This document shows, one piece after another, positions 39,223-48,439 of a stretch of DNA of 64,000 bases (its first letter is position 1; each line of letters begins with the position of its first letter). The stretch spans positions 124,001-188,000 of the forward strand of contig CAZTQN010000002.1 of NCBI GenBank assembly GCA_964615765.1. The letters are read 5' to 3'. This stretch comes from CAZTQN01 sp964615765 (GTDB lineage: Bacteria; Planctomycetota; Phycisphaerae; Phycisphaerales; UBA1924). Both the position numbers and the translations under genes were made by a program. The notes below the pieces were generated by a model, which did no database searches, was not told the DNA's origin, and worked only from the letters and a program-made list of their open reading frames with translations.

Positions 39223-41202
39223 ATGACGCAGCGTCCTCCCGGCCCCGCGGCTTTGCCCCGCACCCCTGCCCCCGTCGGGCCCGACGCGGGGCGTGATCCG
39301 CCCGCCCCCGGCTCGGCGGCGTGGCTGCTTGAGCGCCAGTGCCGCATCGCCGCGTGCGACGGCGGCACGCTGTTCCGCTTCGACACCGCCAACGCGCCGC
39401 AGGTCCTGGCCATCGTTCCACCGCTCGCCGACGACGCCCCGGCGCCGACGTGGCTCGCGCACGCCGTGCACGCCGCTCGGCGCGTGCTGGCCGAGACTCC
39501 GCCGCGTTCGGCGTCGTGGTCCGCGGCTCCGTGGCTGGTGCAGCCTCTGCCGGGCGCGACCTCGACCGACCGGGCCGCGTTCATCGCCGTGCAGGCCATC
39601 GGCGCGGGTGACGACGCGCCGCCCACCTTCGCCGCCTTCCTGCTCCACGGCCGGCGCGGCGACGTCGCCCTCGCGACCGAGCGCCTCGCCGCCGGTTGGG
39701 CCTTCGGCGAACTGCGCGAGACCCGCGAAGCCCTCGCCGAGCACACCGCGCGTTCGCGCCAGGCCGGCCTCGTCATCGAACTGGCCGCCGTCATCGCCGA
39801 ACAAACCACCTTCAAGGGACTGTGCACCGCGCTGTGCGATCTGCTCGCGGCCCGCCTCTCCTGCGATCGCGTCAGCCTCGGGCTGGGCACCGGCGATCGG
39901 AATCTGGGCCGCTCGATCCGCGTGCGCGCGATGAGCCACACCGAGCGCATCCTCGTCGGCACGCAGGCCGTGCAGGACGTCGAACTCGCGATGGAGGAAT
40001 GCCTCGACCAGGACGACACGGTTGTCGTCCCCGACGCCGCCGAGCCGACGCGGGCGCTGGTGAACCGTGCCGCCCGCGAGCTCTCCGCGAGCGCCGGCGG
40101 GCGCGCCGTCCTGTCCCTCCCGCTCCGCACCCGGTCCACGCCGGAGGACGGCCCCGTCGCGCACCTCCCGGGTCTCACCGACGAGCACTTCCGCCAGTCC
40201 GCCGCGCGCGTCCGCGGCGTGCTCACGCTCGAACGCAGCCCTGACCGCCCCTTCTCGCTCGACGAGGCCGACACCCTCCGCGTGCTGCTCGACCTTCTGG
40301 CCCCGCAGATCGTGCAACTCGCCCGCCAGGACCGGTGGCTCGGCGCGCGGGCCGCCGCGAGCGCCCGCGCCGGGCTCGCCGTGCTCCTCGGCCCGCGCCA
40401 CACCTGGCTCAAGCTCACCGCCGTGGCGGCCCTGGCGCTCGTCGCATTCCTCGCTTTCGCGCACGGCACGTACCGCGTCGATGCCCCCTTCCGCCTGGAA
40501 GCGATCGACCGGCGCGTCGTCCCCGCGCCCTTCGACGGGTTCCTGCGCGAGATCCGGGTGCGTCCGGGCGACACGGTCGTCGCCGGCGAGACCGTGCTGG
40601 CCCGGCTCGACGACACCGACCTGCGCCTCGAACTGGCCCAGGCCCGCGCCGAGTACGTCAAGCACGTGAAGGATCAGGGCGTCGCGCAGCAGGAGCAGAA
40701 AGCCGCCGAGGAGCAGATCGCCCGGGCCGAAGCCGCCGGCGTGCAGGCCCGCATCGATCTGCTCGAACACCGCATCGCCCGGGCCACGATCCTGGCTCCG
40801 ATCTCGGGCGTCGTGCTGGCGGGAGACCTCGATCGCATGCTCGGCGCGCCGCTGCGCACGGGGGACACGCTGTTCGAGATCGCGCCCTCCGCCGCGCTGC
40901 GAGCGGAACTGGCCGTCGATGAAGACCAGATCGGCGACGTCACCACCGGGCAGCGCGGGCGCTTCGCCGCCGCCGCCCTGCCCGATCAGCGCTTCGACCT
41001 GGTCGTGACGCGCATCGACCCGGTGGCGGACGTCGTCGACGAGCGCAACGTCTTCCGCGTGCGGGCCATGATCTCCGACCAGGCGCCGTGGATGCGTCCC
41101 GGCATGGAGGGCCTTGCGAAGATCGAGGTCGACCGCCGGCGCCTGGCGTGGATCTGGTCCCGCCGCGTGATCAACTGGGTCCGCATGAAGCTTTGGGTGT
41201 GA
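39223..41202 (+). CDS. GAF domain - transmembrane - HlyD adaptor fusion
   Basis: A 659-residue fusion. The N-terminal half is soluble and includes a GAF domain (about 180-366; AGLVIELAAVIAEQTTFKGL at its start and GVLTLERSPDRPFSLDEADT near its end). One transmembrane helix follows (about 395-413), then an HlyD-type adaptor: lipoyl half-motif VVPAPFDGFLREIRVRPGDT (about 432-451), a coiled-coil hairpin, APISGVVLAGDLDRMLGAPL and a beta-barrel (about 530-640). The GAF domain would be cytoplasmic and the adaptor periplasmic, so a small ligand or protein could gate export from inside (inference). The stop is 4 bp before the GTG of the PqqD-M50-HlyD gene, indicating an operon. ATG at 39223. Confidence 0.87.
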   Translation: MTQRPPGPAALPRTPAPVGPDAGRDPPAPGSAAWLLERQCRIAACDGGTLFRFDTANAPQVLAIVPPLADDAPAPTWLAHAVHAARRVLAETPPRSASWSAAPWLVQPLPGATSTDRAAFIAVQAIGAGDDAPPTFAAFLLHGRRGDVALATERLAAGWAFGELRETREALAEHTARSRQAGLVIELAAVIAEQTTFKGLCTALCDLLAARLSCDRVSLGLGTGDRNLGRSIRVRAMSHTERILVGTQAVQDVELAMEECLDQDDTVVVPDAAEPTRALVNRAARELSASAGGRAVLSLPLRTRSTPEDGPVAHLPGLTDEHFRQSAARVRGVLTLERSPDRPFSLDEADTLRVLLDLLAPQIVQLARQDRWLGARAAASARAGLAVLLGPRHTWLKLTAVAALALVAFLAFAHGTYRVDAPFRLEAIDRRVVPAPFDGFLREIRVRPGDTVVAGETVLARLDDTDLRLELAQARAEYVKHVKDQGVAQQEQKAAEEQIARAEAAGVQARIDLLEHRIARATILAPISGVVLAGDLDRMLGAPLRTGDTLFEIAPSAALRAELAVDEDQIGDVTTGQRGRFAAAALPDQRFDLVVTRIDPVADVVDERNVFRVRAMISDQAPWMRPGMEGLAKIEVDRRRLAWIWSRRVINWVRMKLWV

Positions 41203-41206
41203 CCCC

Positions 41207-43387
41207 GTGAGCGTCGACCGCCCCACGTTCAACGAATCGTGGCACCGCGTCGCGGGCCTGCGCTGCCGCCTGCGCCCGGGCGTGCGCATCGTGCGGCAGC
41301 GCTACCGCGGGCACACTTGGCACGTGCTCCACGACGCCGCGGCGGGCCAGTACTTCCGGCTCAGCGAGCCCGCGTACGCGCTCGTCGGACTGCTCGACGG
41401 TCGACGCACCGTCGCCGAAGCCCGCAATGCCGTCGCCGAGCGCCTGGCCGACCTGGCCCCGACGCAGGGCGAGGTCGTCGACGTGCTGGGTCGCCTGTAT
41501 ACCGGCAACCTGCTCGCGGGCGAACTGCCCGGCGACGCCCAGGCCGTGCTCGCCCGCGCCCGCAAGCGCGTCGCCCGCGAAGTCCGCGGCCATCTGGCCA
41601 ACTTCCTGTTCCTCCGCATCCCGCTCATCGACCCCGACCGCTGGCTCACCAACGTGCGCCCGCTCGTGAGCTGGATCTTCTCCTGGTTCGGGCTGGCTCT
41701 GTGGCTGGCGATCCTCGCCGTCGGCGCGTGGCACCTGGCCGGGCGCGAGCAGCAGCTGTTCTCCGCCGCCCAGGACGTGCTCGCGCCCGACAACCTCATC
41801 CCGCTGTACGCGATGTTCGCGCTGCTCAAGCTCGCGCACGAACTGGCCCACGCGTTCGCGTGCAAGGTCTACGGCGTGCGCGAGGGCGGCGGGCGCACCG
41901 GCGCGGGCGAGGTCCGCTCCATGGGCGTCATGCTCATGGTCCTCATGCCCGTGCCGTACGTCGACGCTTCCAGCTCGTGGATGCTCCGCTCCAAACGTCG
42001 CCGATGCGTCGTCGCCGCCGCCGGCATGATGGCCGAGCTCGCGCTCGCCGCCGTCGCCGCCGTCGTCTGGTCCACCACGCCCGAGGGCTCCACCGCCCAC
42101 GCCCTGGCCTTTAACGCCATGCTGACCGCCGGCGTGTCCACGATCATCTTCAACGCCAACCCGCTGCTGCGCTACGACGGCTACTACATCCTCTCCGATC
42201 TCATCGAGATCCCCAACCTCGCACAGCGATCGAACAACTTCGTGCATTACCTCGTCAAGCGCCGCGTCTGGGGTGTTCGCCGCGCCATCGACCCTTCCAC
42301 CACGCCCGGCGAGCGGGCCTGGTTCCTCGCGTATTGGCCCGCCTCGTTGGTGTACCGCACCATCGTCTTCGCCGGGATCATCATGTTCCTCGCCGAGCAG
42401 TGGTTCGTCGTAGGCATGCTGCTCGCGGCGTTCGGGATCGTGACCTGGCTGGTCCTTCCCGCCGCCCGCTTCGTCCGCTACCTCGCGAGCGCGGGTGAAC
42501 TGGCCCGCGTGCGTGTGCGCGCCTGGTCAACAAGCATCGCCGCCGCGCTCCTGCTCGCCGCCGGCGTCGGCGCCGTCCCGCTGCCCGACCGCGTCCGCCT
42601 CGAGGGCGTCGTCGAGCCCGAGTTCATGGAGGTGCTGCACGCGCGGGCCGACGGCGAGATCGCGGCCATCGCCCCCTCCGGCAACCGCACCGACACGATC
42701 GACGCCCCCGTCCGCCTGGACAATCCCGAGTATCTCGCCCGCCGCCGCCAGTTGGCCGCCCAGGCCGAGCGCCTGCGCCTCGCGCACGTGCAGGCGCTCG
42801 AGGGCGAGCCCGCCGTCGCCCAGCACCTGGCAGCCCAGGTTCAGGCCGTGCGCGAGCAGTTGCGCTTCGCCGACGATGACCTGTCGCGTCTGTCCGTCCG
42901 CCCCGTGGGCACGGGCGTGTGGATCGCGCCGGCGCAGGAACCGCTTATCGGCGCCTACACGCAGCGCGGCTCGCGCCTCGGCATCATCGCGGAGCTCGAC
43001 CGCCTGGTCGTCCGCGCCATGGCCACGCAGGACCGGGCCGCACGCATCGTGCAAGCCGAGACGCCGCACGCCGAACTCCGCGTTCGCGGTCGGCCGGAGC
43101 AGCGCCTCGATGTCGCCACGCTCAGCATCCGCCCCGCCGGGCAGGACCACCTGCCGTCTCGCGCCCTGGGCTACGCCGTCGGCGGCACGATCGAGACCGA
43201 TCCCTCCGACGCCCACGGCCAGCGCACGCGCGAGCCGGTCTTCGAAGTCCGCCTCGGGCTCGATCCCGGCGCGCCGCTCTTGCCCGGCCAGCGCGTCGTC
43301 GTCCGCTTCGATCTCGACAACCGCCCCCTCGCCGCACAAGCGTGGGACCACCTCCGCCGCACGCTGCAGCGCCGCCTGCGACTCTGA
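41207..43387 (+). CDS. PqqD-like - site-2 protease (M50) - HlyD fusion protein
   Basis: A 726-residue membrane protein. The N-terminus is PqqD-like (about 17-110; RPGVRIVRQRYRGHTWHVLH, AAGQYFRLSEPAYALVGLLD), a fold that binds leader peptides. An intramembrane metalloprotease follows with HELAH (211-215) in a helix and the second conserved S2P motif NPLLRYDGYYILSD (318-331), plus about seven hydrophobic segments up to about residue 430. The C-terminal part (about 455-727) is an HlyD-like adaptor. It could recognise and cleave an exported substrate at the membrane. It starts at GTG 41207, 4 bp after the GAF-HlyD stop, and lies 14 bp upstream of the SecA-like gene. All zinc ligands are present, so it should be active. 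Confidence 0.88.
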   Translation: MSVDRPTFNESWHRVAGLRCRLRPGVRIVRQRYRGHTWHVLHDAAAGQYFRLSEPAYALVGLLDGRRTVAEARNAVAERLADLAPTQGEVVDVLGRLYTGNLLAGELPGDAQAVLARARKRVAREVRGHLANFLFLRIPLIDPDRWLTNVRPLVSWIFSWFGLALWLAILAVGAWHLAGREQQLFSAAQDVLAPDNLIPLYAMFALLKLAHELAHAFACKVYGVREGGGRTGAGEVRSMGVMLMVLMPVPYVDASSSWMLRSKRRRCVVAAAGMMAELALAAVAAVVWSTTPEGSTAHALAFNAMLTAGVSTIIFNANPLLRYDGYYILSDLIEIPNLAQRSNNFVHYLVKRRVWGVRRAIDPSTTPGERAWFLAYWPASLVYRTIVFAGIIMFLAEQWFVVGMLLAAFGIVTWLVLPAARFVRYLASAGELARVRVRAWSTSIAAALLLAAGVGAVPLPDRVRLEGVVEPEFMEVLHARADGEIAAIAPSGNRTDTIDAPVRLDNPEYLARRRQLAAQAERLRLAHVQALEGEPAVAQHLAAQVQAVREQLRFADDDLSRLSVRPVGTGVWIAPAQEPLIGAYTQRGSRLGIIAELDRLVVRAMATQDRAARIVQAETPHAELRVRGRPEQRLDVATLSIRPAGQDHLPSRALGYAVGGTIETDPSDAHGQRTREPVFEVRLGLDPGAPLLPGQRVVVRFDLDNRPLAAQAWDHLRRTLQRRLRL

Positions 43388-43401
43388 TCTTCTTGCCCAG
43401 C

Positions 43402-45414
43402 ATGACCGCGCTCCCGTCCATCCCCCGCGGCTCACTGCGTGACGCGATCAACGCCGCGGCGGGCGCCCCGCGCCCCGCGCCATCGGCGCGCGGCCTCGAC
43501 GCCTGGTGGCACGCGCTCGGGCGTCCGGTGTCGCGCGTGCGCCATCGCCCAGCCCGCTATCTCCACGCGGCCCGCGCCGTCGACGCCGCCCGCGTCGAAC
43601 TCGCGAGCGTCTCCGACACCGACCTCCGCGCCCGCGCGGGCGAACTCCGCGAGCGTTTCGCACGCGGTCGCTGCACCCGCGCCGACGAGCACGCCGGGCT
43701 CGCCGTCGCGTGCGAGGTCGCGTCGCGTCTGCTGTCGCAGCGCCCGTTCCTGGTGCAGATCGCCGGTGCGCTCGCGATCGCGGACGGCTGCATCGCCGAG
43801 ATGGCCACCGGCGAGGGCAAGACGCTCACCGCCGCGCTCGCCGCGACGCTCGCCGGCTGGCGCGGGCGCGGGTGCCACGTCGTCACCGTCAACGACTACC
43901 TCGCCGAGCGCGACGCCGCGTGGATGCGGCCGGTCTTCGAGTTCTGCGGCCTCACCAGCGGCGTGGTCATCGGCGCCACCGAGCCCGACGCGCGCCGGGC
44001 CGCGTACGCCCGCGACATCACCTACTCCACCAACAAGGAAGTCGCCGCCGATTTCCTCCGCGACCGTCTCCTGCTCGGCGACGCCGCCAGCGCCCCAGGC
44101 GCCTTCGGGCGCGCGCTGCACACCGGCGCCGTTCACGCGGCCCGCCCGGTGCTGCGCACGCTCGAGTGCGCCATCGTCGACGAGGCCGACTCGGTCCTGA
44201 TCGACGAAGCCGTCACCCCGCTCATCATCGCCGCCCCCGCGCAGACCGACGCCGATCACGAGGTCTACCGCCTGGCGGCTGAGCTCGCCGCGTCGCTCCG
44301 GCCCGAGGCGCACTTCCGTGTCAACCGCGCGCACCGCGAGGTCAACCTCACGCCCGCCGGGCGCGCGGTGGCCGAGACGCTCGCCGCGAGCTTCGCGGGC
44401 CGCGCGCCCGGCCCGCGCCGGCGCGAGGAGCTGCTCGTGCAGGCGCTGGTCGCGCGCGAGCTGCACACGCTCGGCACGCACTACATCCTCGACCAGGGCA
44501 AGATCGTCATCGTCGACGAGTTCACCGGCCGCCTGATGCCCGACCGCACCTGGCGCGACGGGCTGCACCAGGCCGTCGAAGCCAAGGAAGGGCTCACCAT
44601 CAACGCGCCGACGCAGACGCTCGCGCGCATCAGCTTCCAGCGCTTCTTCCGCCTGTACCGTCGCCTCTCGGGCATGACGGGCACCGCGCGCGAGGCCCGG
44701 GCCGAACTGTGGCGCACCTACAGCCTGCCAGTCGTGCCGATCCCCACCAACCGCCCCGTCCGGCGCGAGCGCCTTCGCACACGCATGTGCGTGCGCGCTG
44801 AAGACAAGTGGTCCCGATGTGCGCGGCTGATCGCCGAGGCGCACGCGCGCGGCCAGCCCGTGCTCGTCGGCTGCCGCACCGTGCGCGAGAGCGAGGCCCT
44901 CAGCGCCCGCCTGGACGCCGCGGGCATCGCCCACCGCGTGCTCAACGCGCAGCGCGCCGCCGACGAAGCCCGCGTCGTCGAGCACGCCGGCACGCTCGGC
45001 GCCGTCACCATCGCCACCAACATGGCCGGTCGCGGGACGGACATCCGCCTTGCCCCCGGCGCGGCGGAGCGCGGCGGGCTGCTGGTCATCGCGACCGCGC
45101 GGCACGACACGCCCCGCATCGACCGCCAGCTCGAAGGCCGCGCCGCGCGACAGGGCGACCCCGGCCAGGCCCAGGCCGTGCTCGCGCTCGACGACGACCT
45201 GTACCGCGCCAGCATCGGCGTGCCAGCCCGAATGCTGGGCCGCGTGCTCGCGCGCGTCACGCCCGCCGGCACGGTGCCAACACCGCTCGCCTGGACGCTC
45301 ACGCGCATGGCTCAGGTGATCGCGACGCGCCGGGCCCGGGCCCAGCGGGCCGCGGTCCTCGCCGCCGACGATTGGCTGGAGGAATCGCTCGGCTTCGCCG
45401 GCCGCGCGCCGTGA
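43402..45414 (+). CDS. Short SecA-like translocase ATPase (accessory SecA)
   Basis: A 670-residue SecA paralogue. Present are Walker A ATGEGKT (135-141), VTVNDYLAERDAAWM, DITYSTNKEVAADFLRDRL, DEAD-type VDEADSVLIDEAVTPLII (259-276), VDEFTGRLMPDRTWRDGLHQ (371-390), MTGTA (425-429) and motif VI region TNMAGRGTDIRLAPGA with EGRAARQGDPGQAQ. Canonical SecA is about 830-950 residues; here the C-terminal helical wing/scaffold is cut down and there is no Cys-rich SEC-C zinc tail, so this is not the housekeeping SecA. It ends an operon with the two HlyD fusions (14 bp gap), suggesting it powers export of a specific substrate, most plausibly the neighbouring giant protein. The start is ATG at 43402. Confidence 0.92.
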   Translation: MTALPSIPRGSLRDAINAAAGAPRPAPSARGLDAWWHALGRPVSRVRHRPARYLHAARAVDAARVELASVSDTDLRARAGELRERFARGRCTRADEHAGLAVACEVASRLLSQRPFLVQIAGALAIADGCIAEMATGEGKTLTAALAATLAGWRGRGCHVVTVNDYLAERDAAWMRPVFEFCGLTSGVVIGATEPDARRAAYARDITYSTNKEVAADFLRDRLLLGDAASAPGAFGRALHTGAVHAARPVLRTLECAIVDEADSVLIDEAVTPLIIAAPAQTDADHEVYRLAAELAASLRPEAHFRVNRAHREVNLTPAGRAVAETLAASFAGRAPGPRRREELLVQALVARELHTLGTHYILDQGKIVIVDEFTGRLMPDRTWRDGLHQAVEAKEGLTINAPTQTLARISFQRFFRLYRRLSGMTGTAREARAELWRTYSLPVVPIPTNRPVRRERLRTRMCVRAEDKWSRCARLIAEAHARGQPVLVGCRTVRESEALSARLDAAGIAHRVLNAQRAADEARVVEHAGTLGAVTIATNMAGRGTDIRLAPGAAERGGLLVIATARHDTPRIDRQLEGRAARQGDPGQAQAVLALDDDLYRASIGVPARMLGRVLARVTPAGTVPTPLAWTLTRMAQVIATRRARAQRAAVLAADDWLEESLGFAGRAP

Positions 45415-45446
45415 GCCCGCGCGTTCGCACGGGCCTCGCGTTCAAG

Positions 45447-45519
45447 CGCACTCGACAGGAGTCGAACCTGTAACCCTCGGTTCCGAAGACCGATGCTCTA
45501 TCCATTGAGCTACGAGTGC
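45447..45519 (-). tRNA. tRNA-Arg(UCG)
   Basis: The minus strand folds as a complete cloverleaf of 73 nt: acceptor stem GCACTCG/CGAGTGC, D-arm AGCTCAATGGATAGAGC, anticodon stem TCGGT/ACCGA with loop CTTCGGA (anticodon TCG), and T-arm with TTCGA. It should read CGA. The 3' CCA is not encoded; the discriminator is G. It lies 32 bp downstream of the SecA-like gene on the opposite strand. Confidence 0.95.
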
Positions 45520-45568
45520 ACGCCGGAGCATGATACGGCGTGACCCGCGCCCGGTTGCCGGTCGTGGG

Positions 45569-48436
45569 TCACTCGCCGGCGCCGCCCTCGCGGGCCCGCA
45601 GCTTCCCGAGCGCCTCCAGCCGACGCTGGTGCAGCTCGCGCGTCGGCTCAATCTTCGCGAGCGCCCGCAGCTGCGCCTCGGCGGCGGGGTAGTTCTTGCT
45701 CTGGATCGCGATCGTCGCCGCAAGTTCGCGCACCGCCGCGTTGAACGGCGCGAGCCGCGTCGCGCGGACCGCGCTCCGCCACGCGGCGGGCAGGTCGTCC
45801 AGGGCCGCGTGCCGTCGCGCCAGTTCCACGGCGTACGCCGGCGTGCGCGTCTCGCGCTGGTCGAGAAAATCCAGGTGCGGGATCGCGCGGGCCGCCTCCA
45901 CCACCAGGTTCGCCGAGTCCGCCGCCGCTCGATCCAGGTACATCTTCGCCAAGAGCCGGTGCGGCTTCGGGTCAACCGGGCGCGCCGCGGCGTACCGCTC
46001 GATCAGCGGGACCAGTTCCGGCGTCGCCCGCCCGCCCGCCGCGTTGAGCGCCGCGTCCAGCTTCAGTTCCAGCACGTCCGGATGGTCGGGATACTCCGTC
46101 AGCCACGCGTCGATCTGCGCCGGCGTCGGCTGCGCCGCCGGACCATCGTCCATCGTCGCCGCGTGCGCGTCCGACGCTCCGCCCGCATCCGCGCCGCCGC
46201 CCGCCGCGCGGGCCAGCAGTTCCCGCACGCTGGGCACGCCCGGCTTTCGCACCAGCCCCCACGACTCCGCCTGCGCTCGCGCCCACGACTTGAACGCGTC
46301 GAAGAACGTCGCCCGCGAAACCTTCAGCACCCGCTGGAACGCCTCTTCCTCGCGGGTTCCCTGCGCGTACAGATCCATCAGGTCCAGCGGGGCCCGGTGC
46401 CCGTACCGCTCGATCATGAACGCGTACATCCACTCGCCCTGGTTGTACGCCTGCGAGCGATCTTCCGGACGCTTGGGCCGGACGAACGCCACGTTCAGAT
46501 ACGTGAAGTCGAACAGCGCGTCGGTGTCGATCGCGCGGGCCAGCATCAGGCACGTCTGGAAGTCGCGCGGCGCCTGCTCCAGATACGTCGCCGACGCCTC
46601 CGTGAACCAGTGCGGGATGCGGTTGGCGCTCCGGCTGAGCGTGATCGTGTGCACGTACTCGTGCCGAAGAACGCGGGCCCAGTCGTACGGCCCTAGGTGC
46701 CCCGGCCCGTCCCGCGGCGATTCCATCGCGATCACCGGGCCCGTGCTCGCCGCCACCGTGTGGATCCGCGGCATCCCCGCGATCCGCACCCCGAACCACT
46801 CGTGATTCGGCATCAGATCGATGATCGTCCGCTGCCCCTCGGGCAACTGGTGATCAATCCCGCCCGGCTGGCTTCCTGTCACCACCGCGTGATTGGCCTC
46901 CAGCACCTCGGGCATCTCGCTCGCGAGGATCTCGTCCGGCGCCGCCGCCCCCGGCTCGGCCGGCTTGAACCGCACGACAAAGTGCGGCGTCTCGATCCGC
47001 GCGTACGAGCGCATCTCGCGCAGCAGGCGCAGCGTGTTGTCCGCGCGCAGGTTGAACGGGTCCAGCTCGAACGCCCGCTCCAGCGCCGACAGCGCCTGCT
47101 CGTCCCGCCCCGCCTGAACCTCCACCAGCCCGCGCTCGATGAGCGGCTCGGGCGCCAGCGGCTGGCGCTGGTGGGCCCGGTCCAGGTGATCCGCCGCCGG
47201 CGCGTACTGCCGCGCTTCCGCCAGCGCCCGCCCAACCTCGTACAGCGCCGCCGGCGACGCGCCGACCGTCTCATCAAACGCCTTGAGCGCCGCGTCCCGC
47301 GCCGCGTCATCAAACCGCACGGCGTGCGCCGCCGCCTGCAGCGCGAGCAACTCCGGCACGCCCGGATACCGCGCCAGCACCGGCTCCAGCACCGCCACCG
47401 CCTGCTCCCCGTCGATCTGCCGCAGCATCGCCCGCGCGATGATCTCCGCCCCCGCGATCGACGCGGCTCCCGCCGGCGCCTCCGCCGCCTCGCCCGACGG
47501 GTCGTACCCGTCGCTCGCCAGCAGATTCAGCCGCGCCGCGACCTGCTCCGACCGATCGAAGTTGAACCCGTCCACCGTCAGCCGCCCGAGCAGCCGCCAC
47601 CCGTCCGCGCACGACGGGTTCAGCGCCAGCAGTTCCGCGAGCGCCTCCTGCGCCTTGGGCTTGTTGTCGCGCGCGTACAGCAGTTCAGCCTCGGCGAGCA
47701 GCGCGGGCCAGTGCAGCCGGTCCAGTCGCTGCCGCGCATCGCCCAGGATCTGCATCAGCCCCTGGAAGTCGCCCGCGATCCGCTGCGCCCCAGCCGCGGC
47801 GGGCTGATCCCCCCCCGCACCCACCGCCGCCCCCGCCAGTCGCAAGCGCAGCGTCATCAGCCGCACGCCCTCGACCGCGTCGTCCGGCGACGTCGGCGGC
47901 GTCTTGAGAAACGCCGCGATCCCGCTCGCAGCGACCTCGAGCGCTTCCGGATACCGCGCCATGTGCTCCAGCGCCGCCGCGTGAATCCGCCGGGCCCGAA
48001 GCTCGTCCCGCTCCCGCACCAGCGAGATCGCGCCGTTCAGATCGCCACGGCGGACCAGCGCCTCGGCCCGGTCCAGCACGTCCGACTCCGGCGAGGCGAG
48101 GGCCGGGTCGTCGTACGCCCCGCGCATCAACGCCGCCCGGGCCGCCCGCTCCGGCGTGTTCAGATCGTCCTTGCGCCAGCGCCCGAAGAAGATCCGCTTG
48201 TCGCGGGCCTCGTCCGGCGTCAGATACGGCGCGTCGATCAGGGCCCGCACGCTCGCCGGCGCATCCGGCGGGGCCATGGGCGCCGTCCGCGGGCCTTCGA
48301 TCTGCGGGGCCTGCGCCATCGCCGACCCAGGCGGGCAAAGCGGTGCCAAAACCCCGACCGCCGCGACCGAGAACGCCCAGGTCAGGCGGGCCGCACGTCC
48401 GAGTTGCCGTCCTTGGCGGGAACGCTTGGTGCTCAT
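45569..48436 (-). CDS. Exported TPR protein with gluzincin-type (peptidase MA-like) domain
   Basis: A 955-residue exported protein. A signal peptide occupies about 1-40 (LTWAFSVAAVGVLAPLCP ... AMAQA). TPR-like helices fill most of the N-terminal half (about 100-480) and the C-terminal part. Between them is a zinc-protease-like domain with HEYVH (H592, H596) and a downstream glutamate in HWFTEASATYLE (about 613-624), the HExxH...E layout of peptidase MA and other gluzincins. It would act in the periplasm or at the outer membrane; substrates are unknown. It starts 3 nt after the stop of the LolA-like gene (TAAGACATG), so the two are co-translated and probably serve one envelope function. The domain could also be a degenerate, non-catalytic protease fold. 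Confidence 0.85.
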   Translation of the reverse strand: MSTKRSRQGRQLGRAARLTWAFSVAAVGVLAPLCPPGSAMAQAPQIEGPRTAPMAPPDAPASVRALIDAPYLTPDEARDKRIFFGRWRKDDLNTPERAARAALMRGAYDDPALASPESDVLDRAEALVRRGDLNGAISLVRERDELRARRIHAAALEHMARYPEALEVAASGIAAFLKTPPTSPDDAVEGVRLMTLRLRLAGAAVGAGGDQPAAAGAQRIAGDFQGLMQILGDARQRLDRLHWPALLAEAELLYARDNKPKAQEALAELLALNPSCADGWRLLGRLTVDGFNFDRSEQVAARLNLLASDGYDPSGEAAEAPAGAASIAGAEIIARAMLRQIDGEQAVAVLEPVLARYPGVPELLALQAAAHAVRFDDAARDAALKAFDETVGASPAALYEVGRALAEARQYAPAADHLDRAHQRQPLAPEPLIERGLVEVQAGRDEQALSALERAFELDPFNLRADNTLRLLREMRSYARIETPHFVVRFKPAEPGAAAPDEILASEMPEVLEANHAVVTGSQPGGIDHQLPEGQRTIIDLMPNHEWFGVRIAGMPRIHTVAASTGPVIAMESPRDGPGHLGPYDWARVLRHEYVHTITLSRSANRIPHWFTEASATYLEQAPRDFQTCLMLARAIDTDALFDFTYLNVAFVRPKRPEDRSQAYNQGEWMYAFMIERYGHRAPLDLMDLYAQGTREEEAFQRVLKVSRATFFDAFKSWARAQAESWGLVRKPGVPSVRELLARAAGGGADAGGASDAHAATMDDGPAAQPTPAQIDAWLTEYPDHPDVLELKLDAALNAAGGRATPELVPLIERYAAARPVDPKPHRLLAKMYLDRAAADSANLVVEAARAIPHLDFLDQRETRTPAYAVELARRHAALDDLPAAWRSAVRATRLAPFNAAVRELAATIAIQSKNYPAAEAQLRALAKIEPTRELHQRRLEALGKLRAREGGAGE

Positions 48437-48439
48437 GTC

